Part shown: in pieces, positions 26,612 to 34,546 of the stretch
How positions within the stretch are numbered: position 1 is the stretch's first letter
Layout: every line of letters begins with the position of its first letter
DNA from: a bacterium 1XD21-13
GTDB lineage: Bacteria; Bacillota; Clostridia; Lachnospirales; Lachnospiraceae
Assembly: GCA_009917555.1 (NCBI GenBank)
Contig: QZDX01000009.1
Span: 1 to 64,000 of the forward strand
Length of the DNA: 64,000 nucleotides
Direction of reading: 5' to 3'
Notes under the pieces: generated by a model
The model's database searches: none
What the model saw: the letters and a program-made list of their open reading frames with translations, nothing else
Told to the model about the DNA's origin: nothing
Program-made: the position numbers and the translations under genes

Positions 26612-27688
26612 TTAGTCCTCGGTAGTTATTACCTCGACTATCTCACCCATATCGGCAAATACGGAATAGTCGATATTCAGAACCTCGGCGGTTTCTGTAT
26701 TTACGGTGATGATGCCGCCCTCAGTCAGATAGAAGTCCTCCATGCTGTCCATGCCATTGGTGACAGCGTCAAAAGCAAGGTCTGCGGTCTGGGTTCCCAG
26801 ATCTGTGTAGTTTACGCCACAGGTAGTGAAAGCGCCGTTGCGGACAAAGGAATCTGCACCTGTGTAGTGAGGAATGCCGGCCTTTGCCAGGTCCTCATAG
26901 ATGGCAAGCTCAGATGCCATGATTACATTGTCAGTTGGTGTAAAGATGGCGTCTACGCCCTCTGCGATTAAGGCAGAAGCGCAGGCGATCACCTCGTCAC
27001 TGGTTGCGGCAGGCTGCTCGCTGTAGGAAATGCTCTTGGCTTCCAGGTATGCCTTTGCCTCTGCAATTGGGGTGACAGAGTTTGCTTCGGACTGGGAATA
27101 GAGAAGACCTACTTTCTCAATATCCGGGTTCTGTGCGAACATCATATCCAGGATAAAGCTTGTATTCAGGGCATCGCTGGTTCCGGTTACGTAATCAATA
27201 TCTACCAGCCCTGCTTCTGCCGGGTCGGAGATGGCAGCGAATATAACAGGAGTTTTGGTGTCCTCCGCACAGGAAGTCATGACCTGGGCGGCTAAGGTAG
27301 CGATAGGAATGATGGCGTCTACCTTGTCGGCAATGAGCTGATCTCCAATCTGCTTTAAAGTGGACTGGTCGCCCTGACCGGAGTAGATTTCATAGGAAAT
27401 GGTGATGTCTTTATCTGCGGCGATAGCGTCCAACTCGGCCGCCACTGCATTTGCAATCTCATCCAGGGAAGCGTGATCCATCTGCTTTACAATTGCTATT
27501 TGGTAGGAATCCTTTGTGTCTTCGGAAGCAGGCGTCTCATTATCTGCTGCGTCTGTGTCGGCGGGAGCATCTGTTGACTCTTCCGGCGCTGCTGGTTCTT
27601 CTGTTTTGCCGGAGCAGCCAAGCATAGAGCAGGCAAGTACAAAAGCGCATCCAAGGGCCAGTAATTTTTTCATAGTCATCTTCTTCAT
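26612..27688 (-). CDS. trpX: Tryptophan ABC transporter substrate-binding lipoprotein
   Basis: 358-residue lipoprotein with signal peptide and lipobox (SMLGCSGK, Cys near residue 25), an acidic Glu/Asp/Ala/Pro linker, then the PF04392 binding-protein domain (IAIVKQMDHASLDEIANAV, AISDPAEAGLVD, IFTPTDNVIMASELAIYE). GGAGAAAAATT precedes the ATG. The Trp T-box directly upstream strongly supports a role in tryptophan uptake. Confidence 0.93.
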   Translation of the reverse strand: MKKMTMKKLLALGCAFVLACSMLGCSGKTEEPAAPEESTDAPADTDAADNETPASEDTKDSYQIAIVKQMDHASLDEIANAVAAELDAIAADKDITISYEIYSGQGDQSTLKQIGDQLIADKVDAIIPIATLAAQVMTSCAEDTKTPVIFAAISDPAEAGLVDIDYVTGTSDALNTSFILDMMFAQNPDIEKVGLLYSQSEANSVTPIAEAKAYLEAKSISYSEQPAATSDEVIACASALIAEGVDAIFTPTDNVIMASELAIYEDLAKAGIPHYTGADSFVRNGAFTTCGVNYTDLGTQTADLAFDAVTNGMDSMEDFYLTEGGIITVNTETAEVLNIDYSVFADMGEIVEVITTED

Positions 27689-27744
27689 AATTTTTCTCCT
27701 TTTCTTTTACGAGATTTTGGGATTGGGCGGCAGATGAGGAATTG

Positions 27745-28015
27745 AAAAACGCTTCTGCCCCATATATGGGACAAAAGCGTAAACTTCTGCGATACCACCC
27801 AAATTGACATTCCTTATGGAAATGTCCACTCGCTTACACGTACCATCATACGTGCCCCGATGGATAACGGGTGGGGTCCCGTCAGCCCCTACTGGAAGTC
27901 CTTGCTCTCTTCGTTCAAAGCTGCCCTCCGAAGCCCATTCGCTGACTGCCTCACACTCCCATCCCACCACCGGGAGCTCTCTGTAGATCCGCTTCTGCCA
28001 GTTACTCTTCTTCTT
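27745..28015 (-). promoter_or_regulatory. Tryptophan-specific T-box riboswitch
   Basis: Read on the minus strand, the leader shows a Stem I base (AGTAACTGGCAGAAG, AGAGAG), a specifier loop GAA-TGG with the UGG codon at 27937-27935, the Stem III pattern AGTAGGGG...GACGGGA...CCCGTTA, the T-box AATTTGGGTGGTATCGCA (27789-27806) and finally a terminator hairpin at 27746-27779 followed by TTTTTC. Uncharged tRNA-Trp would pair with the specifier and the GGTGG bulge and favour the antiterminator. It therefore switches trpXYZ on when tryptophan is short. Confidence 0.93.
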
Positions 28016-28045
28016 CACAGGTTTCTCTTATATTGCGTTACAGGT

Positions 28046-28075
28046 ATTATATGCACAGGGGAGGGGATTTGTCAA
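28046..28075 (-). promoter_or_regulatory. Sigma-A promoter of the T-box/trpXYZ transcript
   Basis: On the minus strand a perfect -35 TTGACA (complement of 28070-28075) and a perfect -10 TATAAT (complement of 28046-28051) are separated by 18 bp. It sits between the end of the ABC-class ATPase gene and the T-box leader. Confidence 0.88.
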
Positions 28076-28089
28076 CATTTTTTTTAAAA

Positions 28090-29787
28090 TCACACAATCA
28101 ACTCCCGATACCGGTTCACGCATGCCAGGATCTCCTGCCGTCTGGGTCTTGCCAGGGAGGAGCGGACATCCCCACGCTCAAAGAGCCCCTCCAAGCCCTG
28201 CCGGTTCAGCAGTGCTTCCAGCTCGTCTGCCAGCTCTGCCATATTCTTCTTCCCGTCCATAGCCTGTAACTGCAGGTATTTTAACAGATAAGCAAGGGCC
28301 ATGGTCTGCTCTCCATCCCGAAGCTGCTCCAGATAGCGGAGCTCCACAGCATCACGCCCCAACAGGAGTTCATGGGTCCCCATGGCTTTCAGCTTCAGCC
28401 GGTCATCCCGCTTTACGGCGGCATTTGCCTTGGGACAGCGGTTGGCAGAGTAAGAGGGGAATTTGTCCTGCTTGGCAGAAAATACGGGAAATGCGGCAGC
28501 GGCCTCCTTTGCCCGCCCGGTAATGTCGTAGGGCACATATTCTTTCATCTGAACTACCGTGTCAGCCACATGGAAATAGGAGCCGGAGCTTCCCGCCACA
28601 ATCACAGAGGAAATGCCGAAATCCTCATAGAGGCTGCGTACACGCTCAATAAAGGGAATAATAGGCTCTTCCTCAGGAGCCACCACCTGCTGCATCAGCT
28701 TGTCTCGGATCATAAAGTTGGTGGCAGAGGTATCCTCATCAATCAGCAGCAGGGTGCTGCCGCTCTCCATGCTTTCCATCAGATTTGCCGCCTGGGAGGT
28801 ACTGCCGCTGGCGTCCTCCGTGGAGAAATGACGGGTATCTCTGCGCCCAGGAAGCTGGCGGATAAAGGGGGAAATATCAACGCCGGTTACGCTTCTTCCA
28901 TCCTCGGAACGAAGCTTCCAGGCGCTCTCGTCGGTGATTACCAGCTCCCGGCCGTCACCGCCGATATGGTTATAAACACCGTACTGGAGGGCCTGGAGAA
29001 CGGTGGATTTTCCATGGTAGCCGCCGCCTACAAAGAGGGTGATGCCCTTGGGAATTCCCATGCCCGTTACAGGACCCCGGTTGGGAAGATCAAGGGTTAC
29101 CTCCATAGAGGCCGGGGACTGAAAGGCTATGGCACCCTGCATGGGACGGTCGGAGACGCCGCTTTGCCGGGGCAGGACGGAGCCATTTGCAAGGAAAGCG
29201 CACAGCCCCAGGGCCGGAAGCTGTTCCCGGATATACTGCTGATCCTCACAGAGCTCAATAGCCGTCTTTAAGCGGTTTTTATTGATTTTCTGGTAATAAA
29301 GGCTTGCATGAACACAGTCAGGGAGAATGTCAAAGAGCATTTTCTCAAGCTCTCTTGCGTCAATGGTTCGTCCCCTGGCCGGAAATCCTGCTTCAAAGCG
29401 TAAGGTTACATTGCCCTCCTGCACCCGGCAGGCGGTGCGCTCCAATACCTCCTGCCCACAGCGGGAGGCTCCCAGAAGGCCGCTTTTACCAGAACCCTTG
29501 GCCTGTTTGCTGCCGGAGGCAAGCTGTGCGGCAAAGAGCCGTGTCAGATGATCCTGCAGGGTAATGCGCTTGGGATAGGTATCATAGTACTCGGCTGGAA
29601 ATCCCGCTTTCTTTCCCGATACGAGGACCGAAAGCCGGGAGGGGGATGCAAAGGGATCTCCCTGTACATGGTCGATGGAGAGGACAAAGCTTCCAAAGTC
29701 ATACTGTCCTCTCAGATCTTTATAGGCCGGATAGCTCCGGTGGTCGATAGAGCGAAGATTCGCCCGCAGATCCTGTGATGATTTCAT
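28090..29787 (-). CDS. ABC-class ATPase family protein (PF09818)
   Basis: 565-residue cytoplasmic protein of the uncharacterised ABC_ATPase family. Walker A-like LFVGGGYHGKSTVLQAL near residue 255 and Walker B-like STLLLIDEDTSATNFM near residue 350 are visible. The N-terminal half is family-specific (SIDHVQGDPFASPSRLSVLV). No membrane segment is present. Related proteins are widespread in Firmicutes and have been linked only loosely to RNA or tRNA metabolism; I do not assign a function. AAGGAG precedes the ATG. Transcription may read on into the T-box region. Confidence 0.85.
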   Translation of the reverse strand: MKSSQDLRANLRSIDHRSYPAYKDLRGQYDFGSFVLSIDHVQGDPFASPSRLSVLVSGKKAGFPAEYYDTYPKRITLQDHLTRLFAAQLASGSKQAKGSGKSGLLGASRCGQEVLERTACRVQEGNVTLRFEAGFPARGRTIDARELEKMLFDILPDCVHASLYYQKINKNRLKTAIELCEDQQYIREQLPALGLCAFLANGSVLPRQSGVSDRPMQGAIAFQSPASMEVTLDLPNRGPVTGMGIPKGITLFVGGGYHGKSTVLQALQYGVYNHIGGDGRELVITDESAWKLRSEDGRSVTGVDISPFIRQLPGRRDTRHFSTEDASGSTSQAANLMESMESGSTLLLIDEDTSATNFMIRDKLMQQVVAPEEEPIIPFIERVRSLYEDFGISSVIVAGSSGSYFHVADTVVQMKEYVPYDITGRAKEAAAAFPVFSAKQDKFPSYSANRCPKANAAVKRDDRLKLKAMGTHELLLGRDAVELRYLEQLRDGEQTMALAYLLKYLQLQAMDGKKNMAELADELEALLNRQGLEGLFERGDVRSSLARPRRQEILACVNRYRELIV

Positions 29788-30000
29788 AGCATGGATACTC
29801 CTTATTTTAAAATAGAATTGTAGCTGAAAAGCTTCTGTAGCTTATTGTAAATCAGAACAAAATCCCGGTCAATGAAAACATTGTTTTTTGGAAATGTGGT
29901 CAGTATAATGAAATGAGGAAAATAGGAATGAGTTAAGGCTGATGAGATGATAAATGTCAGAAATACAACGTAAAAATGTTAAAATCTGTAAAAATATTGT

Positions 30001-30053
30001 CGGTTGCAACCGCCGGTTTACAAATTTCCAAGTGCACTTGGTGGTTGACAACC
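30001..30053 (+). promoter_or_regulatory. Palindromic operator cluster upstream of the XRE gene
   Basis: Two palindromes share the half-site GGTTG/CAACC (30001-30012 and 30043-30053) and flank the 14-nt perfect palindrome CCAAGTGCACTTGG (30028-30041). The third overlaps TTGACA, so binding there would block RNA polymerase. The XRE protein encoded at 30245 is a plausible autoregulator. This is pattern-based inference. Confidence 0.55.
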
Positions 30054-30123
30054 GGAAAAAAGCCTAGAATAAGCACATACCCAAAGGGGTGTGTACATGT
30101 ACAGAGATATGGAACTGAAAACA

Positions 30124-30217
30124 GTAATATCCCTTACAATGCACAAATCGATTTACAGACACATGCATCTGTGGCTGGAAATTGATTTAGACTAAGGTGT
30201 ATTGGAAGGGTTATTAC
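30124..30217 (+). repeat. Family A hairpin element, copy 1
   Basis: Outer arms 30124-30144 and 30197-30217 pair in 19 of 21 positions. They continue into inner arms AAATCGATTT (30145-30154) and AAATTGATTT (30179-30188), then CAG/CTG, then CACA/TGTG, closing a 6-nt loop. The flanks carry the family motif GGAACTG on the left and a copy of the pre-ribosome-site TTGGAGG on the right, 12 nt before the XRE gene. The other copies are at 42298-42388 and 47885-47975. Confidence 0.85.
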
Positions 30218-30244
30218 GGAACTTAAAATTGGAGGAACAAGATT

Positions 30245-31237
30245 ATGATATTAGCAGATAAAATTACTGCGCTTCGAAGACAGAGAGGATGGTCTCAGGA
30301 GGAGCTGGCGGGACAGCTTGGGGTATCCCGGCAGGCAGTTTCCAAGTGGGAGAGCGCCTCGGCCATACCGGATCTGGAGCGGATTTTGAAAATGAGCCAG
30401 ATTTTTGAGGTGAGTACGGACTACTTATTAAAAGAGGAGCTGGAACAGCCGGAGGTCGCAGTGACCACTGGGGAGGAGCCGGATGAACGGTTAAGAAGTG
30501 TGTCTCTGGAGGAGGCAAATGCCTTTATAGAACAGAAGAAACGCTTTGCCTTATCCCAGGCTCTGTCCGTGGCGGCATACATTCTGTGCCCGGTGCTTCT
30601 GATTTTCCTGGCAGGCTACTGCGAGCTTGACAACGCACGAATTTCCGAAAATGGGGCCATGGGAATCGGCCTGGTGGTCCTGCTTCTTATGGTAGGCGTG
30701 GCAACGGTTGTACTTATTTTGATTGATTCAAGGATGGAGAAGTATGGCTATCTGAAACATGGCGGCTTCCGGCTTCAGTATGGCGTGGAGGGAATTGTCA
30801 GAAAGCACCAGGAGGAAGTGAGCGCTTTTCATCGTACCTGTGTTGCGGCCGGAACGTTTCTGTGCATCATGTCGGCGATTCCCATTTTTACGGTCATGGG
30901 CTTTGTGGGAGAAAATGATTTTGCAGGGGTCATTGCTGTAGACGTTACCCTGATAATGGTAGCCACAGGCGTGTTTCTGTATGTCTTTGCAGGAGAGGAA
31001 TGGGGCGCCTGCCAGATTCTGCTTCATGAGGGAGAGTTTACGCCGGAGGAGCAGTCCGGAAAACCCATTTTCAAAATCTATTGGTGTGTGGTAACGGCAC
31101 TTTACCTGGGCGTCAGCTTCTGGACCTTTCAGTGGCATAGGACCTGGCTGATCTGGCCCTGCGCCGGCGTGCTGGCGGGAGCCCTGCGTACCATATTGCG
31201 GATAAGGAGAGAGGCGCAGAAAAGAAATGCAGGATAG
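30245..31237 (+). CDS. XRE-family regulator with a membrane domain
   Basis: 330 residues. The N-terminal 65 residues are a Cro/CI helix-turn-helix ([35 protein letters not shown]). After a linker to about residue 95, four to six hydrophobic segments follow in two groups (about 105-160, 200-245, 275-310), so it is membrane-bound, a layout seen in Clostridia where a membrane signal controls DNA binding. GGAGG lies 8-12 nt before the ATG. Palindromes upstream may be its own operators. Confidence 0.88.
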   Translation: MILADKITALRRQRGWSQEELAGQLGVSRQAVSKWESASAIPDLERILKMSQIFEVSTDYLLKEELEQPEVAVTTGEEPDERLRSVSLEEANAFIEQKKRFALSQALSVAAYILCPVLLIFLAGYCELDNARISENGAMGIGLVVLLLMVGVATVVLILIDSRMEKYGYLKHGGFRLQYGVEGIVRKHQEEVSAFHRTCVAAGTFLCIMSAIPIFTVMGFVGENDFAGVIAVDVTLIMVATGVFLYVFAGEEWGACQILLHEGEFTPEEQSGKPIFKIYWCVVTALYLGVSFWTFQWHRTWLIWPCAGVLAGALRTILRIRREAQKRNAG

Positions 31238-31347
31238 AGAGGAAATGTAGGTATGGGACAGAGTGGAGAGAAAATAAGATTTTAAAACTGGACAGATAGT
31301 GTCATGTTTTATGTGATAGAATGATAAAAAACGAAAGAGGGTACAAA

Positions 31348-31698
31348 ATGGCATCTAAATTAGAATTCGTTCAGTATGTGGTGGACCAGCTCGGGGAGGC
31401 AGGGGAGATTACCTATCGAAAAATGTTCGGTGAGTATGGAATCTACTGCAACGGAAAGTTTTTTGCAACCATTTGCGATGATCAGTTGTTTTTCAAAATA
31501 ACAGAGGGCGGAAGAAGGCTTATGCCCGATCTGGAGGAGGGGATTCCCTATCCCGGGGCCAAGCCTCATTTTCTCATTGAGGAGCTGGAGAATCGGGAAC
31601 GGCTTGCCCAGCTTGTGCAGGTAACCTGCCAGGAGCTGCCTATGCCGAGGCCCAAGAAAAAGAAAGGAACTGCAGATGGAACAAAAGGCGTTAAGTAA
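31348..31698 (+). CDS. TfoX N-terminal domain protein
   Basis: 116 residues, matching the stand-alone TfoX_N domain: FVQYVVDQLGEAGEITYRKM, then GEYGIYCNGKFFATICDD and FFKITEGG. The domain occurs in competence regulators of Proteobacteria and, alone, in many Firmicutes, where its role is unknown. The chosen ATG at 31348 follows AAAGAGGG; an upstream ATG at 31321 has no ribosome site. It ends in a Lys-rich tail and overlaps the GyrI-like gene by 23 bp. Confidence 0.85.
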   Translation: MASKLEFVQYVVDQLGEAGEITYRKMFGEYGIYCNGKFFATICDDQLFFKITEGGRRLMPDLEEGIPYPGAKPHFLIEELENRERLAQLVQVTCQELPMPRPKKKKGTADGTKGVK

Positions 31699-32404
31699 GA
31701 AGCTGGATTATAAAAAGGAATTTCCGGATCTGTATCTGCCCAAAAAGAAGCCGGTGCTTATTGAGGTGCCGAAAATGACATTTTTTGTGGTGGAGGGAAA
31801 GGGCGATCCCAATACCTCTGCGGTTTATGCCGAGGCTCTGGCTATTCTCTATGGCCTGTCCTTTGGAATCAAAATGAATCTGAAATTCGGTAAGCTGCCC
31901 GGGGAGATCCTGAAAGAAATGAATTTGGAGGAGGGCTCCGCAGTTTCGGAGGGGAATTATGTGGTGCCGCCTTTGGAGGGACTTTGGTGGACGGAGGATA
32001 CAGGCACAGCATTTGATGGAAAAAATCTTGTAGATAAGAGTGAGCTCTGCTGGTTCTCTATGATTCGCCAGCCGGACCAGGTGACGGAGGAGGCATTTAC
32101 CTGGGCAAAGGAGGAGCTTGGAAAGAAGAAGCCGGAGCTGGATGTCTCAAAAGCGAGAATGGCGAGGTATGAGGAGGGCCTGTGTGCACAGCTTCTTCAT
32201 GTGGGACCTTATGATAATGAGCCTGCCTCCATTGAGCTTTTGGAGCAGTTTGTTACAGAGCAGGGATGTCAGGAGGATTTTCAAATGGGAAGCCTGGAAT
32301 CCGGACAGGGGCGGTATCACCATGAGATTTATCTGGGAGATCCCAGGAAGACGGCGCCGGAACGGTTGAAGACGGTGATTCGGCATCCGGTGCGGAGAAA
32401 ATAA
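31676..32404 (+). CDS. GyrI-like small-molecule-binding protein
   Basis: 242-residue cytoplasmic protein of the GyrI-like family (COG4832 type). Early motif PVLIEVPKMTFFVVEGKGDPN and late motif LCAQLLHVGPYDNEPASIELL match the SHS2-fold ligand pocket; no HTH is present. AAAGGAACTGCAG precedes the ATG inside the TfoX_N gene, so the two are translated together. Relatives bind or hydrolyse xenobiotics; a role in drug sensing would fit the MerR/TipAS genes and the MATE exporter that follow. Confidence 0.88.
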   Translation: MEQKALSKKLDYKKEFPDLYLPKKKPVLIEVPKMTFFVVEGKGDPNTSAVYAEALAILYGLSFGIKMNLKFGKLPGEILKEMNLEEGSAVSEGNYVVPPLEGLWWTEDTGTAFDGKNLVDKSELCWFSMIRQPDQVTEEAFTWAKEELGKKKPELDVSKARMARYEEGLCAQLLHVGPYDNEPASIELLEQFVTEQGCQEDFQMGSLESGQGRYHHEIYLGDPRKTAPERLKTVIRHPVRRK

Positions 32405-32754
32405 GTCAGAGGATTCGTTATAGGCGATTTGTTATAAATGGAGTGAAGATACCCTCAGTGGATGGGAAAGCTGTATTTTCCTGTTTGCTGGGGGTATTGC
32501 TATTCCTGCTGGGAAAGAGCATGAAAAGGCAGGAAAATGCAGCGGATTGGTGTTATACTGGGAGCAGATGAAAAAAGAATAAAAAATCCCTTGACTTTGA
32601 CGCAGCGTAAACGAGTATGCTGAATTTGTCTGAAGAGAGGTGCAGCTTAGACAGCGCCGTTTGGATACTGCTCAGAGGGTGAGAAACAAGTGGTTAGCAT
32701 ATTGGGGCAGTATATTCTAGATATTATGCAACGGGGACAGGAGGCAGAAAAAGC
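32405..32754. other. 350-bp gap with MerR-type promoter
   Basis: No gene is supported. The first half holds an imperfect stem GATACCC...GGGGTAT near 32449-32500. The MerR-type promoter lies at 32591-32621, and a leader of about 130 nt follows it. Confidence 0.6.
32591..32621 (+). promoter_or_regulatory. MerR-type promoter with 19-bp spacer
   Basis: TTGACT (32591-32596) and TATGCT (32616-32621) are separated by 19 bp, the over-long spacer that MerR-family activators correct by twisting DNA. The spacer contains the dyad ACGCAGCGT. The regulator encoded just downstream is the likely ligand-dependent activator. Confidence 0.75.
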
Positions 32755-33519
32755 ATGGAATATGGAATTCGGGAATTGTCAGAGCTTGCTGGTGTGAGTG
32801 CACGCACACTTCGTTATTATGATGAGATTGGACTTTTGAAGCCTCTGTATGTGAGCCAGGCAGGCTATCGCTTTTATGGAGAGCAGGAGGCGGAGCGTTT
32901 GCAGCAAATCCTCTTTTACAGGGAGCGGGGCTTTGGTTTAAAACAGATTGAAGAGATCCTGAATGGGGAGAGCTTCGATGTGGAGCAGGCGTTAAAGGAG
33001 CATTTGGCTGATCTGGAGGCCAGGAGGGATCACCTGGAAGCCTTGATTCGGACTGTAAAGCATACCATTTTGTCAAAGAAAGGGGAATATGAAATGAGTG
33101 ACAGAGAACGGTTTGAGGCTCTTAAGCAGAGAGCCATAGAGGAAAATGAGGCAGAGTATGGCGCTGAAATCCGCAAAAAGTATGGGGATGTTTTAGTGGA
33201 AGCCTCCAATCAGAAGCTGAAAGGGATGTCCCAGGAGGAGTGGGAGCAGTTTCAGAGGCTTGAAAAGGAGATTTTGGAACAGTTAAAAGAGAATGTTCTG
33301 GCTAAAATTTGTTTTGATGATGAAAAAGTCAAAGAATTGGTGCTGATGCATAAAAAATGGCTCTGTATGACCTGGGGAAAGTATTCGGTAGAGGCTCATA
33401 AGGGCGTTGCTTCAATGTATGTGGCAGACGAACGGTTTCGGCAGTATTATGACAGAGAGGTGCCGGGCTGTGCGGAATTTTTGAAGCAGGCTGTTGCATA
33501 TTGGGCTGGACGGTTGTAA
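32755..33519 (+). CDS. MerR-family regulator with TipAS effector domain
   Basis: 254 residues. N-terminal MerR helix-turn-helix (IRELSELAGVSARTLRYYDE, residues 4-23) and wing, a dimerising coiled coil at about 75-110, then an all-alpha TipAS-type domain (from about 120) that in TipA traps thiopeptide antibiotics. GGACAGGAGGCAG precedes the ATG. The 19-bp-spacer promoter upstream suggests autoactivation. A second MerR/TipAS gene follows. Confidence 0.9.
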   Translation: MEYGIRELSELAGVSARTLRYYDEIGLLKPLYVSQAGYRFYGEQEAERLQQILFYRERGFGLKQIEEILNGESFDVEQALKEHLADLEARRDHLEALIRTVKHTILSKKGEYEMSDRERFEALKQRAIEENEAEYGAEIRKKYGDVLVEASNQKLKGMSQEEWEQFQRLEKEILEQLKENVLAKICFDDEKVKELVLMHKKWLCMTWGKYSVEAHKGVASMYVADERFRQYYDREVPGCAEFLKQAVAYWAGRL

Positions 33520-33538
33520 AATGTTTTAAAATTTCCTC

Positions 33539-33569
33539 TTGACCCTAACGGAACGTCATAGGCTAAAGT
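33539..33569 (+). promoter_or_regulatory. Second MerR-type promoter with 19-bp spacer
   Basis: TTGACC (33539-33544) and TAAAGT (33564-33569) flank a 19-bp spacer. The interrupted dyad CCTAACG...CGTcaTAGG spans the spacer. It resembles the promoter at 32591-32621 but with a different dyad, so each regulator probably reads its own site. Confidence 0.72.
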
Positions 33570-33623
33570 AATCTTATCAAAATCAGGAGGCAGAGCTGTC
33601 ATCACAGACCCATGGAGAAAAAG

Positions 33624-34481
33624 ATGAGAACGGTAAAAGAGATTTCCAAGTTGACAGGTATCAGCGTACGCACGCTTCACTACTACCATGAGATCGGGCT
33701 GTTGTTACCCACTGAGGTAAGCGAGGCGGGATACCGGCTTTATGACGATAAAGCATTGGAGACCTTGCGGCAGATCTTATTTTTCCGGGAGTTTGACATG
33801 CCCCTGAAAGAGATCCGGAATATTCTGGAGAGCCCTGATTTTGACAGAGAAAAGATACTGAAAAGCCAAAAGAAGATTCTGGAACTGAAAAAAGAACGAT
33901 TGAATCGTATGATTGTCAGCATCGATGACGTTTTGAAAGGAGAGAAAGCAATGGATTTTACTGTATTTAGTACACAGGATATTGAGGAGATCTGTGAGGC
34001 GGCATTTGCCAATATGTCCAGGGAGCAGCAGGAAATCGCCGCAGAGCAGTATGGGGGAGAGGAGAAATTTCAAAAGTATCTGGTGGAATCTATGTCTACA
34101 GAACAGTCTCAGAAAACTATGGCTAAGATGCTGGAATGGTATGGGGACAAAGAAACCTATATGGATGTGGGCACCCATCCCCTGAGCGCCCAGGTCACGG
34201 CGGCTTATGGGAAGCGTTTTGATGCCATACGGAAAAAGCTGGCCGGAAAACGAGGAACAGATGTGAATTCTTTTGAGGTCAAGGAGATTGTAGGTGAGCT
34301 TGAGTTTGTGGCAAAGCAGCTTTTCCGGCTTAAATCTATGGAGGGTTTTATGCTGGAGATGGCGTCGGATTACCGGAGCAATGAGGCGCTTCGGGAGCAT
34401 CTTCGGCAGACAGAGGGTGAGGGAACGGCGGATTATCTGGCGGAGGCGCTGGAGGCGTTTTATAATAAAGAAATGATGTAG
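33624..34481 (+). CDS. Second MerR-family regulator with TipAS domain
   Basis: About 285 residues from ATG 33624, which follows GGAG within the short upstream reading frame; the ATG at 33612 is possible but lacks a good site. MerR helix-turn-helix VKEISKLTGISVRTLHYYHE and a coiled coil precede a TipAS domain. It is related to its neighbour but clearly diverged. The MATE exporter is convergent, downstream on the other strand, and could be functionally tied as a drug pump. Confidence 0.9.
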   Translation: MRTVKEISKLTGISVRTLHYYHEIGLLLPTEVSEAGYRLYDDKALETLRQILFFREFDMPLKEIRNILESPDFDREKILKSQKKILELKKERLNRMIVSIDDVLKGEKAMDFTVFSTQDIEEICEAAFANMSREQQEIAAEQYGGEEKFQKYLVESMSTEQSQKTMAKMLEWYGDKETYMDVGTHPLSAQVTAAYGKRFDAIRKKLAGKRGTDVNSFEVKEIVGELEFVAKQLFRLKSMEGFMLEMASDYRSNEALREHLRQTEGEGTADYLAEALEAFYNKEMM

Positions 34482-34546
34482 ATATTTTTGTAGAATGAGG
34501 CATCAGGTACTTTGGGTGATGAATTATGACAGGCAGTTTATGCTCT

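Larger units (their letters stand above)
29788..30244. other. 457-bp gap with palindromic operator cluster and Family A repeat
   Basis: No gene is supported. Three palindromes are clustered: CGGTTGCAACCG at 30001-30012, CCAAGTGCACTTGG at 30028-30041 and GGTTGACAACC at 30043-30053. The last contains a TTGACA at 30046-30051 that could be a -35 box. A Family A hairpin (30124-30217) then fills the leader of the XRE regulator. Upstream of 29990 it is AT-rich without clear signals. Confidence 0.7.

Noticed and set aside
27707-28018. Protein-coding frame of about 100 residues on the minus strand
   Set aside because: It lies within the T-box leader, which explains the sequence fully.
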